Shown here: piece by piece, positions 8,653 through 18,265 of the stretch
Layout: every line of letters begins with the position of its first letter
Position numbering within the stretch: position 1 is the first letter of the stretch
Translations under genes and position numbers: made by a program
Source: Halovenus marina
GTDB lineage: Archaea > Halobacteriota > Halobacteria > Halobacteriales > Haloarculaceae
NCBI RefSeq assembly: GCF_051414115.1
Contig: NZ_JBLKNZ010000001.1
Span: 806,001-870,000, forward strand
DNA: 64,000 bases
Reading direction: 5' to 3'
Notes under the pieces: generated by a model
Told to the model about the DNA's origin: nothing
The model's database searches: none
What the model saw: the letters and a program-made list of their open reading frames with translations, nothing else

Positions 8653-10209
8653 ATGATCATCGAAGGGCTGCTCGGATTCACGCTCGCCGCGGCGCTTTTC
8701 GTCTTCGTCGTCCCCGACCGACTCGCCGGAAAGTTGGCGACGGCGCTCAGCCTTGTTCCGCTCGCAGGCAGTCTGTGGATGTTCTCCACCTACTCCGGCG
8801 AGGGCAACGCCTTCTTCGCCGGTGGGGACATCGCCTTCCAGACGAGGGTCGACTGGGTCGAAATCGGCCAGTACACCCTCCAGTGGAACGTCGGCGTCGA
8901 CGGGATCAGTCTCCCGCTTTTGGTGTTGACGACGATCCTGACGACGCTCGCGCTGGTCTCCTCGTGGACGCCCATCGACGAGCGCCAGTCGCAGTTCTAC
9001 GGGCTGATGCTCCTGCTCGAAACCGCGCTCATCGGCGTGTTCACCGGCCTCGACTTCTTCCTCTGGTTCATCTTCTGGGAGGCGGTTCTCATTCCGATGT
9101 ATCTGCTTATCGGAATCTGGGGCGGCCCGCGGCGCAAGTACGCCGCCATCAAGTTCCTGCTGTACACGAATATCGCCTCGCTCGTTCTCTTTGCTGGTTT
9201 CGCCTTGCTCGTGTTCGGCCTCGGTGACTCTATCGGGACGCTCTCGATGCCAGAGATCACGCAGGCGCTTCACGCGGGCGAACTGGACTCCTTCGCCGGA
9301 CTGAGCGCTGCCATGATCCAGGAACTGGCCTTCCTCCTGCTGTTCGTCGGCTTCGCGGTGAAGGTGCCGGTCGTCCCCTTCCACACGTGGCTGCCGGATG
9401 CACACGTCGAGGCACCGACGCCGGTGTCGGTCATTCTGGCTGGCGTCCTCCTGAAGATGGGTACCTATGCGCTCCTTCGGTTCAACTTCACGATGCTGCC
9501 AGAGGTTGCGATGACCAGCCCCGTCCCGGAGATTATCGCCGCTGTCGGCGTGCTCAGCGTCATCTACGGGGCGATGCTCGCGCTGGCACAGCAGGATCTG
9601 AAACGCATCGTCGCCTACTCGTCGATTTCGTCGATGGGCTACGTGCTCATCGGCCTGGTGGCCTTTACCCCACACGGAATGGGTGGCGCGACCTTCCAGA
9701 TGGTCAGCCACGGTCTCATCTCCGGGCTGATGTTCATGGCCGTCGGCGTGCTGTACAACGCGACTCACACGCGGATGGTCGGGGACATGTCTGGACTCGC
9801 AGACCGGATGCCGTGGGCGGTCGGCATCTTCGTCGCTGGTGCGTTCGGATACATGGGACTGCCGCTGATGAGTGGATTTGCCGCCGAAGTGCTGATCTTC
9901 ATCGGGTCGTTCGACGGCATCGTCACGGCCTCGCCGCTCGTGACCGGAGTGGCGATGTTCGGTATCGTCATCGTCGCGGGCTATCTGCTCTGGGCGATGC
10001 AGCGCACCCTCTTTGGCCCCTTCGAACTCGAAACCGAGTACGAGGTCGGACGCGCACCGCTTCACGACGTGGCCCCGCTTGCGGTGTTGCTCGGACTGGT
10101 CATCCTCCTCGGCGTCAACCCCGACCTGATCTACGAGTTGATACAGGACGGAGTCAACCCGCTCGTGGAATATGCCACGACCAGCGTCACGGGAGGTGAA
10201 CTGGCATGA
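8653..10209 (+). CDS. nuoM: NADH dehydrogenase-like complex, subunit M
   Basis: A 518-residue proton-channel subunit with about 14 membrane helices. Signature blocks include FFLWFIFWEAVLIPMYLLIG with its essential glutamate, and VVPFHTWLPDAHVEAPTPVSVILAGVLLK. Full length. Its end overlaps nuoN by 4 bp (ATGA). Confidence 0.95.
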   Translation: MIIEGLLGFTLAAALFVFVVPDRLAGKLATALSLVPLAGSLWMFSTYSGEGNAFFAGGDIAFQTRVDWVEIGQYTLQWNVGVDGISLPLLVLTTILTTLALVSSWTPIDERQSQFYGLMLLLETALIGVFTGLDFFLWFIFWEAVLIPMYLLIGIWGGPRRKYAAIKFLLYTNIASLVLFAGFALLVFGLGDSIGTLSMPEITQALHAGELDSFAGLSAAMIQELAFLLLFVGFAVKVPVVPFHTWLPDAHVEAPTPVSVILAGVLLKMGTYALLRFNFTMLPEVAMTSPVPEIIAAVGVLSVIYGAMLALAQQDLKRIVAYSSISSMGYVLIGLVAFTPHGMGGATFQMVSHGLISGLMFMAVGVLYNATHTRMVGDMSGLADRMPWAVGIFVAGAFGYMGLPLMSGFAAEVLIFIGSFDGIVTASPLVTGVAMFGIVIVAGYLLWAMQRTLFGPFELETEYEVGRAPLHDVAPLAVLLGLVILLGVNPDLIYELIQDGVNPLVEYATTSVTGGELA

Positions 10210-11708
10210 GCGACATCGCACAGCTTCCGGACTGGATGGCGGTGTCCCCGGTGCTGGTGCTGCTGGGTGGGGTACTTCTCCTGTTCGTCCTCGATATGAT
10301 CGACCCGGACAGCAGGAACAGTCTCCTGCTGTCGGGGACGGCCGCCGTCACCGCGCTCGCCTCGCTCAGCGTCGCGGGCTGGTTCCTCGCGGCCGGAACC
10401 GGGCAGGAGCGAACCGGCGGGCCGATCCAGTTGTTCGACGGGGCGCTCGTCGTCGACGGGATGGCGCTGTTCGTGGCGGCTATCGTTACGAGTGTCACGC
10501 TACTGGTCGTCGTCGGGAGCTACGAGTATCTCTCCGACCACCCGTATCAGGCAGAATATTACTCGCTGATGCTGCTCGCGGCGACGGGAATGGCGACGAT
10601 GGGCGCGGCGAACAGCTTCGTCACCGCCTTCATCGCGCTGGAACTTGCCTCCTTGCCCTCCTACGCGCTGGTCGCCTCGCTGAAGACGAACAAGGGAAGC
10701 GCCGAGGGCGGACTGAAGTACTTCCTCATCGGCGCGCTGTCCTCGGCGGTGTTCGTCTACGGCGTCTCGCTGGTCTATGCCGACACGGGCGTCCTCCAGT
10801 TCGACGCCATCACCGACGCTATCGTCGCTGACGGGGCGAGTCCCATCGTCGGACTTGGGATGCTCTTCATCCTCGGTGGCATCGCGTTCAAGACGGCGAG
10901 CGTGCCCTTCCACTTCTGGGCACCCGACGCCTACGAGGGCGCGCCCGCACCGGTTTCGGCATTCATCTCCTCGGCGTCGAAGGCGGCCGGATTTGTACTT
11001 GGCTTTCGCATCTTCGTCGAGGTGTTCCCGCACGCACAGGTCGTCGACACGTTCGACTGGGTGGTCGCCTTCCAGGTGCTCGCAGTGGTGACGATGACCG
11101 TCGCCAACCTCGCGGCGCTCAAACAGGAGAAGGTCAAGCGGATGCTCGCGTACTCCTCGATTGCCCACGCGGGCTACGTCCTCATCGCGCTCGGCGCGCT
11201 AACTGGTGGGGCCGACCAAGGACTCGTGCTCGGGGCCGGACTGGCACACCTGCTGGTCTATGGCTTCATGAACACGGGGGCCTTCCTCTTCATCGCGCTG
11301 ACCGAACACTGGGACGTGGGCCGAACCTTCGAGGACTTCAACGGGCTGGCACGCAGCGCCCCGTTCGCCTGCGCGGCGATGACCATCTTCCTGTTCTCGC
11401 TCGCAGGACTGCCGATGGGCGCGGGTTTCCTCTCGAAGTTCTATCTCCTGCTCGCGGCGGTCAACGGCGGCGTGGCGCTGCTTGCGGTCGCGTTGGTACT
11501 CAACAGCGTCGTCTCGCTGTATTACTACTCGCGGGTGGTGAAGGCGATGTGGATCGAAGAGCCAGCCACGGACCGCGAGATCGAGAGCTACCCGACGGGA
11601 CTGTACGTCTCGCTCGCCCTCGCTGCGCTCGTGACTGTTCTCCTGCTTCCAGCTTTCGGCCCGGTCGTCGAACTCGCACAGATTGCTGCCGAGGGAATTC
11701 TGCCGTAG
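10206..11708 (+). CDS. nuoN: NADH dehydrogenase-like complex, subunit N
   Basis: A 500-residue third antiporter-like subunit with about 14 helices. Diagnostic segments are VPFHFWAPDAYEGAPAPVSAFISSASKAAGF and KVKRMLAYSSIAHAGYVLIAL. It is the last gene of this partial nuo operon. A 51-residue membrane protein on the opposite strand lies 57 bp downstream. Confidence 0.95.
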   Translation: MSDIAQLPDWMAVSPVLVLLGGVLLLFVLDMIDPDSRNSLLLSGTAAVTALASLSVAGWFLAAGTGQERTGGPIQLFDGALVVDGMALFVAAIVTSVTLLVVVGSYEYLSDHPYQAEYYSLMLLAATGMATMGAANSFVTAFIALELASLPSYALVASLKTNKGSAEGGLKYFLIGALSSAVFVYGVSLVYADTGVLQFDAITDAIVADGASPIVGLGMLFILGGIAFKTASVPFHFWAPDAYEGAPAPVSAFISSASKAAGFVLGFRIFVEVFPHAQVVDTFDWVVAFQVLAVVTMTVANLAALKQEKVKRMLAYSSIAHAGYVLIALGALTGGADQGLVLGAGLAHLLVYGFMNTGAFLFIALTEHWDVGRTFEDFNGLARSAPFACAAMTIFLFSLAGLPMGAGFLSKFYLLLAAVNGGVALLAVALVLNSVVSLYYYSRVVKAMWIEEPATDREIESYPTGLYVSLALAALVTVLLLPAFGPVVELAQIAAEGILP

Positions 11709-11765
11709 ACCGGGCTGGCACCGTACCGGACTTGATGTCTCTTCGGCTGTTCCATCACGACACTA

Positions 11766-11921
11766 TCAGAAGCCTCGATTACGGCGCGTGTAGAAGGCCG
11801 CGAGGCCGAGGACACAGAGTCCGATCCCCCACCAGAGGTCGTTCCCAGGCAGGAGTGTGAGGACAATTGTCACGACACCTGACGAGAGCAGCGACCAGCC
11901 GAGTGTTGTCTGGGTCGACAT
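11766..11921 (-). CDS. Small two-helix membrane protein, 51 aa
   Basis: The minus strand reads ATG at 11921 to TGA at 11766 and gives a 51-residue protein that starts MSTQTTLGWSLLSSGVVTIV. Two hydrophobic segments (about 9-24 and 30-44) are joined by a short PGNDLW turn, and the C-terminus is basic (YTRRNRG), fitting the positive-inside rule. Codon third positions are GC-rich as in neighbouring genes. I do not recognise a family. It faces nuoN convergently and mvaD divergently. It could be an unrelated small membrane protein or an accessory of complex I. Confidence 0.6.
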   Translation of the reverse strand: MSTQTTLGWSLLSSGVVTIVLTLLPGNDLWWGIGLCVLGLAAFYTRRNRGF

Positions 11922-12060
11922 AGTGGTGACAGTTGCTCGAACAGATTAAACCACACGACGGGTGTGAGAGCGCTTTAGCCTGACGACACGGGCGAGAGTC
12001 CTCGTTCTCGTCGACGGCGTGTTCAAAACTGCAAAGTAGTGACGCCGATTCCGGTGTGGT

Positions 12061-13041
12061 ATGAAGGCAACAGCGAAGGCCCACCCGATCGAGGGGGTCG
12101 TCAAATATCACGGTATGGTCGACGACCAGTTGCGCCTGCCGTATCACGATTCGATCAGCCTCTGCACCGCGCCGAGTCACACGAAGACGACGGTCCAGTT
12201 CGAGTCCGACCGGAACGAGGACCGATACGTCGTCGACGGCGACGTGGTCGAGGGTCGCGGAGCAGAGCGAATCGAGTCCGTCGTCGACCACGTTCGCGAG
12301 CGAGCAGGGATCGACGACCGGGTGCGCTTCGAGTCCGAGAACTCTTTCCCGACGAACATCGGCTTTGGTTCCTCGGCGTCCGGGTTCGCGGCCGCGGCGA
12401 CGGCGCTTGCCGAGGCGACGGGACTCGACCTTTCACACCCGGAAATTTCGACGATTGCCCGACGCGGGTCGGCGTCTGCGGCGCGGGCGGTCACCGGCGG
12501 GTTCTCGCATCTCCGGGCGGGGATGGACGACGAGGACTGCCGTTCGGAGCGGATCGACGTCCCCGATAATCTGGAAGACCGCCTTCGCGTCGTCGCGGGG
12601 ATGGTCCCCTCCTACAAGGAGACCGAGGCGGCCCACGAAGAGGCGGCGGAGAGTCACATGTTCGAGGGGCGACTGGCACACATCCACGAGCAGATTACCA
12701 ACGCGCGCTCGGAACTGCGCGCGGGGGACTTCGATGCGGTCTTCGAGCGGGCCGAACACGACACGCTATCGCTCGCGGCGACGACGATGACCGGCCCCGC
12801 TGGCTGGGTGTACTGGCAACCCCGAACCATCGAGATATTCAACACCGTCCGCGAGCTGCGCGAGAGCGAGGGCGTGCCGGTCTACTTCTCGGTAGACACC
12901 GGCGCGAGCGTCTACGTGAACACGACGGACGAACACGTCGACCGGGTCGAATCCGCCGTTGCTGACTGCGGTGTCGACACCCGCGTCTGGGAACTGGGCG
13001 GCCCCGCACAGGTGCTCGACGAGACTGCGGCGCTGTTTTAG
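12061..13041 (+). CDS. mvaD: Phosphomevalonate / diphosphomevalonate decarboxylase
   Basis: A 326-residue GHMP-kinase-fold enzyme of isoprenoid lipid synthesis. The ATP loop FPTNIGFGSSASGFAAAA is at about residues 96-113, the catalytic lysine is probably in VVKYHG near residue 15, the conserved arginine in RGSASAARAVTGGF, and the catalytic aspartate in YFSVDTGASVYV near residue 280. In Haloferax volcanii the equivalent protein decarboxylates phosphomevalonate to isopentenyl phosphate, in the alternative pathway completed by isopentenyl phosphate kinase. The substrate here is inferred from that, not seen. The gene is monocistronic, in the interval between the two nuo blocks. Confidence 0.88.
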   Translation: MKATAKAHPIEGVVKYHGMVDDQLRLPYHDSISLCTAPSHTKTTVQFESDRNEDRYVVDGDVVEGRGAERIESVVDHVRERAGIDDRVRFESENSFPTNIGFGSSASGFAAAATALAEATGLDLSHPEISTIARRGSASAARAVTGGFSHLRAGMDDEDCRSERIDVPDNLEDRLRVVAGMVPSYKETEAAHEEAAESHMFEGRLAHIHEQITNARSELRAGDFDAVFERAEHDTLSLAATTMTGPAGWVYWQPRTIEIFNTVRELRESEGVPVYFSVDTGASVYVNTTDEHVDRVESAVADCGVDTRVWELGGPAQVLDETAALF

Positions 13042-13092
13042 CATAAAACAGATCTGCGAAGCATCTTTGCAGGCGGACCGAGAACGACGACC

Positions 13093-13308
13093 ATGGTCGA
13101 TGTGGTTCCCGTCCTGCTGTTCGTGTTTGGGTGCATCGCCGTTTTCAGACCCGAGTGGATCGCAGCAATTGACCGCCGTCAGAAGGCGGCGGGGACGACT
13201 CGCAGTCCGGCTGATGTCGAACTGACTGAGACATATCACGTCGTCGTTCGGGTTGTGGGGATTCTGTTCGTGCTCTTCGGGATCGTGTTTATACTCCGAA
13301 GTCTCTGA
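13093..13308 (+). CDS. Small membrane protein, 71 aa
   Basis: A 71-residue protein with two hydrophobic helices (about 3-17 and 50-68) and a basic loop between them (DRRQKAAGTTRSP). The shape FRPEWI after the first helix recalls DUF6199-like small proteins found widely in haloarchaea, but this is a weak resemblance. It follows mvaD by 51 bp and could be read through from it. Confidence 0.65.
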   Translation: MVDVVPVLLFVFGCIAVFRPEWIAAIDRRQKAAGTTRSPADVELTETYHVVVRVVGILFVLFGIVFILRSL

Positions 13309-13520
13309 AACTGTGCTTCGGGGGTTCTCTCGAATCAAGAATCCCCGCGTATTCACACGACGGATACCGATCTGATCTGTCGTGTCGTTCACCTGCTGTC
13401 ATTTCAATCCGTGAAAAATCCACTTCTCACAGTGAAACCTATCTTCGACAGTCTCTGTTTCTTTATCACAGACCGTCTGATATCATTATCAAAACCGATA
13501 TTTTGTGTCACGTCGGCGAA

Positions 13521-13530
13521 AAGCTTTTTG
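13521..13530 (+). promoter_or_regulatory. Possible promoter of the pilus-like operon
   Basis: The 247-bp gap before pilB is markedly richer in A and T than its surroundings. AAGCTTTTTG centred about 31 nt before the ATG at 13556 has the right spacing for a leaderless start. A second AT-rich stretch (TATCATTATC, about 13479-13488) could serve a longer leader. No perfect inverted repeat that would mark an operator was seen. Confidence 0.35.
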
Positions 13531-13555
13531 ATGCTATCGCTATAGATGATGAACA

Positions 13556-16066
13556 ATGGCAATAGACCGGACAGAGGGGGCTGAGGATGAGTCGGGGTCT
13601 GGAACGGCGCTCGGATCGCCGACAGCCGTCGGCGAGTACTCCTGGAGTGATTTCAGACGGGAGGAACACGACGGGGGGCAGTTCGATCGGAGCCTCTATC
13701 TGGGGTTCGAGCCGCGTGACACGCCGCGGCGACTTGAGGCCGCCGCCAGCGCCGCCAAGACTGTGCAGGTCGTGTGGGAGGACTATCTCGATATTTCCGC
13801 TCGTGATATCGTCAAGGGCTCGTACACGTGGGAACATTTCAAGTGGGAGTACTACTACGACGAGGACGGAAACCGACCGCGGACCGACGACGGGGAAAAG
13901 ATCCCCTTCGAACCCGCGGAGTATCTCGGATTCGAACCGGACCAGACTGAATCACGGCTCAGCCACGGTGAGTCGGTCGCGAGCGAACTCGCAGACCTCG
14001 TCGACGAGCGAACGGTCAACGTCGCGGAGGACCTCGACGAGGACGAATTCTTCTCGGATGTCCACGGGAACCAGACTGTCGTCTCCCGGTACGACCTGGA
14101 AAAGGGCGTTCCGATGGACAAGAAGACTCACTTCGTCGAGCGGAACCGCTACTGGGTGAACAAGCCCTACGCCTTCGTCATCATTTTCCACTCCCGGAAG
14201 GAAAACGAGCGCAAGTACTACGCCATCGAACCCTACCTCAACGCAATCGAAGACGACGTGCAGGACTTCCTCGCACGAAAGCTCAAAACCGCGATCAAGT
14301 ACTCGGAGGACGACGTTATCGTACAGGGGTCGGAAGCCGACCGGGCCGAGGTCATCCAGCGCGAAACCGAGAGTCTCCTCTCGCGCTATGACCTGTACAG
14401 CGACCCCCTGCCGGGCGAGGGCGGGATGACCGAGGGTGGGCTGGTCGACTCGATCAAGGGCATTTTTGGAAGCGACGCCGACGAGACGACAGCGGAGACA
14501 GCCACCGAACTGCAGGGTCTGTCGGTGCGCCCCGAACCGATCATCATCGAGGAGGACCCGGATACGCTCTCGGAATACCAGGTCGAGAAGTTGCTGTACT
14601 ACCTCAAGCGAAACTTCATCGGGTACAGCCAGATCGACCCCATCAAACACGACATCAACGTCGAAGACATCTCCTGTGACGGCTACAACAGCCGCGTGTT
14701 CGTCTATCACACCGACTACGAGCAGATTATCTCGAACATCGAACACGGGAAGGAGGAACTCAACGACTTCGTGGTGAAACTCGCCCAGCGCTCGGGGAAA
14801 GGTATCTCGAAGCGCCAGCCACAGGTCGACGCGACGCTGCCAGATGGCTCGCGCGCGCAGTTGACCCTCGGTGCGGAAGTCTCGGACCACGGAACAAACT
14901 ACACTATCCGACAGTTCAAGGACGTCCCGTTCACGCCTGTCGACCTGATCAACTGGAACACGTTCAACTTAGACGAGATGGCGTTTCTGTGGCTCTGTAT
15001 CGAGAACCACAAGTCGCTCATCTTTGCGGGCGGCACCGCATCGGGGAAGACGACGAGTCTGAACGCGACGTCGCTGTTCATCCCATCCAGTGCCAAAATC
15101 GTCTCCATCGAGGACACCCGCGAGGTGGAGTTGCCCCAGCGAAACTGGGTTGCGAGTGTCACCCGCCCATCTTTCGGGCAGGACGACACCGGCGACGTCG
15201 ACGAGTTCGACCTGCTCGAAGCCGCACTCCGCCAACGGCCGGATTACATCGTGATGGGTGAGATCCGCGGCGAGGAGGGTCGAACGCTGTTTCAGGTCAT
15301 GTCGACGGGCCACACCACCTACACCACATTCCACGCGGACTCGGTCGGTGAAGTGATAAAGCGGTTCACGACCGACCCGATCAACGTCTCGAAGACGCTG
15401 TTTACGGCGCTGGATCTCGTCTCGATCCAGACCGAAACGCGGGTCAACGACCGGAAGGTGCGCCGGAACAAGGTGCTGACGGAGATCAACGAGTACACGC
15501 CGGAAAACGACGAGATCAACGTGCGAGACGTCTACGAGTGGCGCGCGGAGACGGACACGTTCATGCAGATGGGGTCTTCGAGCACGCTCGAAGAGATCAA
15601 GTTCGACCGGGGCTGGCAACAGGACCGACTCGAGCGGGAACTGTTCAAGCGCAAGGTGGTGCTCGCTTATCTCATCCAGAACGGCCTCAACACCTACACT
15701 GAGGTGGCCGCGACGGTGCAGGCGTTTATTAACGACCCGGATACGATACTGGCGATCATCGCACAGGACGAACTCGAACGGTCACTCGAAGACTTACGGG
15801 AGATGGAGTCCGTCCAGATCGAAGTCGATCCCGAAAAGGAGGCGCTCGTGCCCCGCCCGGACCCGAACGAGGAACTGCTCGATGAGACCGACGAGATCCT
15901 CTCCGAGGCCGACCCACTGTTCGAGCGCTACAGCGAGATGGACACGGTTGATGTCATCTCCGCGCTCGAGGGACTCGGGGAGGAGGAAAACGTCGAACCG
16001 GACGACGAGGACATCGACTTCGGTCAGTTCGTCCCCAAGGCGGGCACGGAGGCAAGCGAGGAATGA
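13556..16066 (+). CDS. Type II/IV secretion ATPase, PilB-like
   Basis: An 836-residue cytoplasmic motor ATPase of the archaeal PilB/GspE/TadA superfamily, which powers assembly of pili. The Walker A motif FAGGTASGKTT lies at about residues 489-499, the Walker B region DYIVMGEIRGEE at about 562-573, and the histidine box MSTGHTTYTTFHADS after it. The N-terminal 450 residues are long and acidic. Within them a module YSWxxF...YLGFEP...RL occurs twice, at residues 28-60 and 90-135. The C-terminus has a further acidic tail. It is the first gene of an eight-gene operon and overlaps pilC by 4 bp (ATGA). The type of surface structure built is unknown. Confidence 0.9.
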   Translation: MAIDRTEGAEDESGSGTALGSPTAVGEYSWSDFRREEHDGGQFDRSLYLGFEPRDTPRRLEAAASAAKTVQVVWEDYLDISARDIVKGSYTWEHFKWEYYYDEDGNRPRTDDGEKIPFEPAEYLGFEPDQTESRLSHGESVASELADLVDERTVNVAEDLDEDEFFSDVHGNQTVVSRYDLEKGVPMDKKTHFVERNRYWVNKPYAFVIIFHSRKENERKYYAIEPYLNAIEDDVQDFLARKLKTAIKYSEDDVIVQGSEADRAEVIQRETESLLSRYDLYSDPLPGEGGMTEGGLVDSIKGIFGSDADETTAETATELQGLSVRPEPIIIEEDPDTLSEYQVEKLLYYLKRNFIGYSQIDPIKHDINVEDISCDGYNSRVFVYHTDYEQIISNIEHGKEELNDFVVKLAQRSGKGISKRQPQVDATLPDGSRAQLTLGAEVSDHGTNYTIRQFKDVPFTPVDLINWNTFNLDEMAFLWLCIENHKSLIFAGGTASGKTTSLNATSLFIPSSAKIVSIEDTREVELPQRNWVASVTRPSFGQDDTGDVDEFDLLEAALRQRPDYIVMGEIRGEEGRTLFQVMSTGHTTYTTFHADSVGEVIKRFTTDPINVSKTLFTALDLVSIQTETRVNDRKVRRNKVLTEINEYTPENDEINVRDVYEWRAETDTFMQMGSSSTLEEIKFDRGWQQDRLERELFKRKVVLAYLIQNGLNTYTEVAATVQAFINDPDTILAIIAQDELERSLEDLREMESVQIEVDPEKEALVPRPDPNEELLDETDEILSEADPLFERYSEMDTVDVISALEGLGEEENVEPDDEDIDFGQFVPKAGTEASEE

Positions 16067-18234
16067 GCCTCGAACGCCGTGACCAACCCGCGGTCAGGGA
16101 GGGCGACGACTCGCTCGGTGGCCGGTTTTACTTCCTCTATAACTGGATCTTCGACGAGGACAGCCAGTTCGTCAAAAGCGTCGAGGAGAAACTCGCGCAG
16201 GCCCGGATGGCCGACAACGTCGAGATGTTTCTCGCTCGTGCGCTGGCTGTCGGACTGCTTGCCGGGCTTGGACTCGCGATGCTCGGCATCTTCACTGGCT
16301 ATCTGTTCGTCCAGTTGTTCGTCGGCCCCGAGTCGTCGCTGATCGGGATCCGCATCCCCAACTCCATCGCTCCTGTCGTTGACGTACTCAAGACGCCGCT
16401 TATCGTCCTCACTGCTGGACTCATCTTCGGAACCATCGGCTTCGTCGTCGGCTTCGGGTCGCTCGTGTCGATCCCGTATTTCCGCGCCGGGGGGCGAAAG
16501 CGCGAGATCAACGTCCTGCTTCCGGACGCCATCTCGTTTATGTACGCGCTTTCTGTCGGGGGGATGAACCAGCTCGAAATCCTCCGTGCGATGGCGAAAG
16601 CCGACGATACCTACGGCGAGTTCGCAAAGGAGTTTCAGTCGATCGTGCTCGAAACCGAGTACTTCGATACCGACTACCGGACTGCGATTCGCAATCAGTC
16701 GATCGAGACACCGAGCGGCGAACTCGCGCAGTTTCTGACGGACATGCTCTCGATTATCAACTCAGGCGGTGACATGACTGCATTTCTGGAAGACCAGAAG
16801 AACAAGCACATCCGGACGGCAAAGCAGGAGCAAAAGAAGATGCTCGACACGCTCGAGCTGTTCGGCGAGATGTACATGACACTCTCTCTGTTCCCGCTGC
16901 TTTTGATCATCATTCTCGTCATCATGAGTCTCACGGGCGGCTCGCAGGACACTCTGCTCTATGGGGCCGTCTACGGGCTGATTCCGCTGATCGGGATGGG
17001 CTTTCTGGTGCTCGTCTCGACAGTCACACAGGACGAGATCGGTGACGGCTATCTCCGGCCGGATTCGGGTGAGGACTTCACCGTCGACGAAGGGATCGGC
17101 GTGTTCAACCCCGGTCTCGTCGAGCGGTACCGTGGCGAGTTCGCCGTCTTCGACAAGATCAAGCGCCGCGAGGGGACGACCGAACTGCTGAACATCCTCA
17201 AAGCTCCGCATCTGTTCTTCCGGGACCACCCGCCGCTCGTGTTGATCGTGACGGTGCCGCTGACGTTGCTCATCCTGATCCTTGCGGTTGCGACCGGGAG
17301 CGTCCCCATGTCCGAGCAGGGGATGATCGACGAACCGATCTACGGCACCTTCATGTGGATCTACGTCCCGGTGTATCTCAACTTCCTGCCGCTCGCGGTG
17401 TTTTACGAGTGGAACGTCCGTTCGCGCAAATCCGTCCTGAACGACCTCTCGGAGAACCTCCGCAAACTCTCCAGTGCCAACGACACCGGGCTGACGCTGC
17501 TCGAGTCGCTGAAGACCGTCTCCGAAACCTCCTCGGGACGGCTCTCCGATGAGTTCGAGACAATCCACGCGAAGGTCAACTACGGGACGAGCCTCAAGGA
17601 CGCGCTCCGGGAGTTCAACAACGAGTATCACATTCCGCGGCTCTCCCGGACGGTCAAACTCATCAGCGAGGCACAGGAAGCGTCGAGTCAGATCGAGGAC
17701 GTCCTCTCGACGGCCGCGCAGTCCTCGGAGAATCAGGACGACATCAACCGCGAGCGCCGGTCGCGGACGCTGATGCAGGTCGCGATCATCATCATGACGT
17801 ATCTGACGCTGCTGGGTGTGATGGCACTCCTGAAGATCCAGTTTCTGGATACCATGTCCGGGCTGGGCGGGCAAAACGTCGAGGAGGCCGACCAGTTTGC
17901 TGGCTCGATAGACACGGAAATGATGTCGATGCTGTTTTTCCACGCGGTGACGTTGCAGGCGATCATCTCGTCGTTCATCGCAGGCTATATCAGAAACGTC
18001 GACCTGATCTCGGGGGTGAAGTACGCCGTCGTCCTGGTGACGGTGGCGCTGATCACGTGGATCGTCGTCGAGCAGATATCCAGCCCAAGCAGTGCGGAGG
18101 GCGAGGCGCTTCTCCTGCTCGTCGGCAGCGCTGGGATTTCGGGCCGAACTATCGGCCGCGGTGTTCGACGAAGACTGCGCCGGTTCGGGACCCGACTCGA
18201 ACGCGGAGCGGACGGCATCGATCGAGGGGGATAA
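16063..18234 (+). CDS. Type IV pilus platform protein, PilC/TadC-like
   Basis: A 723-residue polytopic membrane protein with two T2SSF domains, one around residues 150-290 (LPDAISFMYALSVGGMNQLEILRAMA) and one around 460-590 (NLRKLSSANDTGLTLLESLKTV). About nine hydrophobic helices are arranged in blocks before and after each domain, the usual shape of archaeal PilC/FlaJ proteins. It would form the membrane base on which the PilB ring acts. Its start codon overlaps the pilB stop. The next gene begins 31 bp after its end. Confidence 0.88.
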   Translation: MSLERRDQPAVREGDDSLGGRFYFLYNWIFDEDSQFVKSVEEKLAQARMADNVEMFLARALAVGLLAGLGLAMLGIFTGYLFVQLFVGPESSLIGIRIPNSIAPVVDVLKTPLIVLTAGLIFGTIGFVVGFGSLVSIPYFRAGGRKREINVLLPDAISFMYALSVGGMNQLEILRAMAKADDTYGEFAKEFQSIVLETEYFDTDYRTAIRNQSIETPSGELAQFLTDMLSIINSGGDMTAFLEDQKNKHIRTAKQEQKKMLDTLELFGEMYMTLSLFPLLLIIILVIMSLTGGSQDTLLYGAVYGLIPLIGMGFLVLVSTVTQDEIGDGYLRPDSGEDFTVDEGIGVFNPGLVERYRGEFAVFDKIKRREGTTELLNILKAPHLFFRDHPPLVLIVTVPLTLLILILAVATGSVPMSEQGMIDEPIYGTFMWIYVPVYLNFLPLAVFYEWNVRSRKSVLNDLSENLRKLSSANDTGLTLLESLKTVSETSSGRLSDEFETIHAKVNYGTSLKDALREFNNEYHIPRLSRTVKLISEAQEASSQIEDVLSTAAQSSENQDDINRERRSRTLMQVAIIIMTYLTLLGVMALLKIQFLDTMSGLGGQNVEEADQFAGSIDTEMMSMLFFHAVTLQAIISSFIAGYIRNVDLISGVKYAVVLVTVALITWIVVEQISSPSSAEGEALLLLVGSAGISGRTIGRGVRRRLRRFGTRLERGADGIDRGG

Positions 18235-18265
18235 ACAGGGAAACAAGGGGGGTAAACACTGAACG

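Noticed and set aside
6547..10221. Two very long minus-strand open frames of more than 600 codons opposite nuoL and nuoM
   Set aside because: They are rich in arginine, aspartate, glutamate and histidine with no hydrophobic core, as expected for the antisense of membrane genes at high GC. The plus-strand genes are certain.
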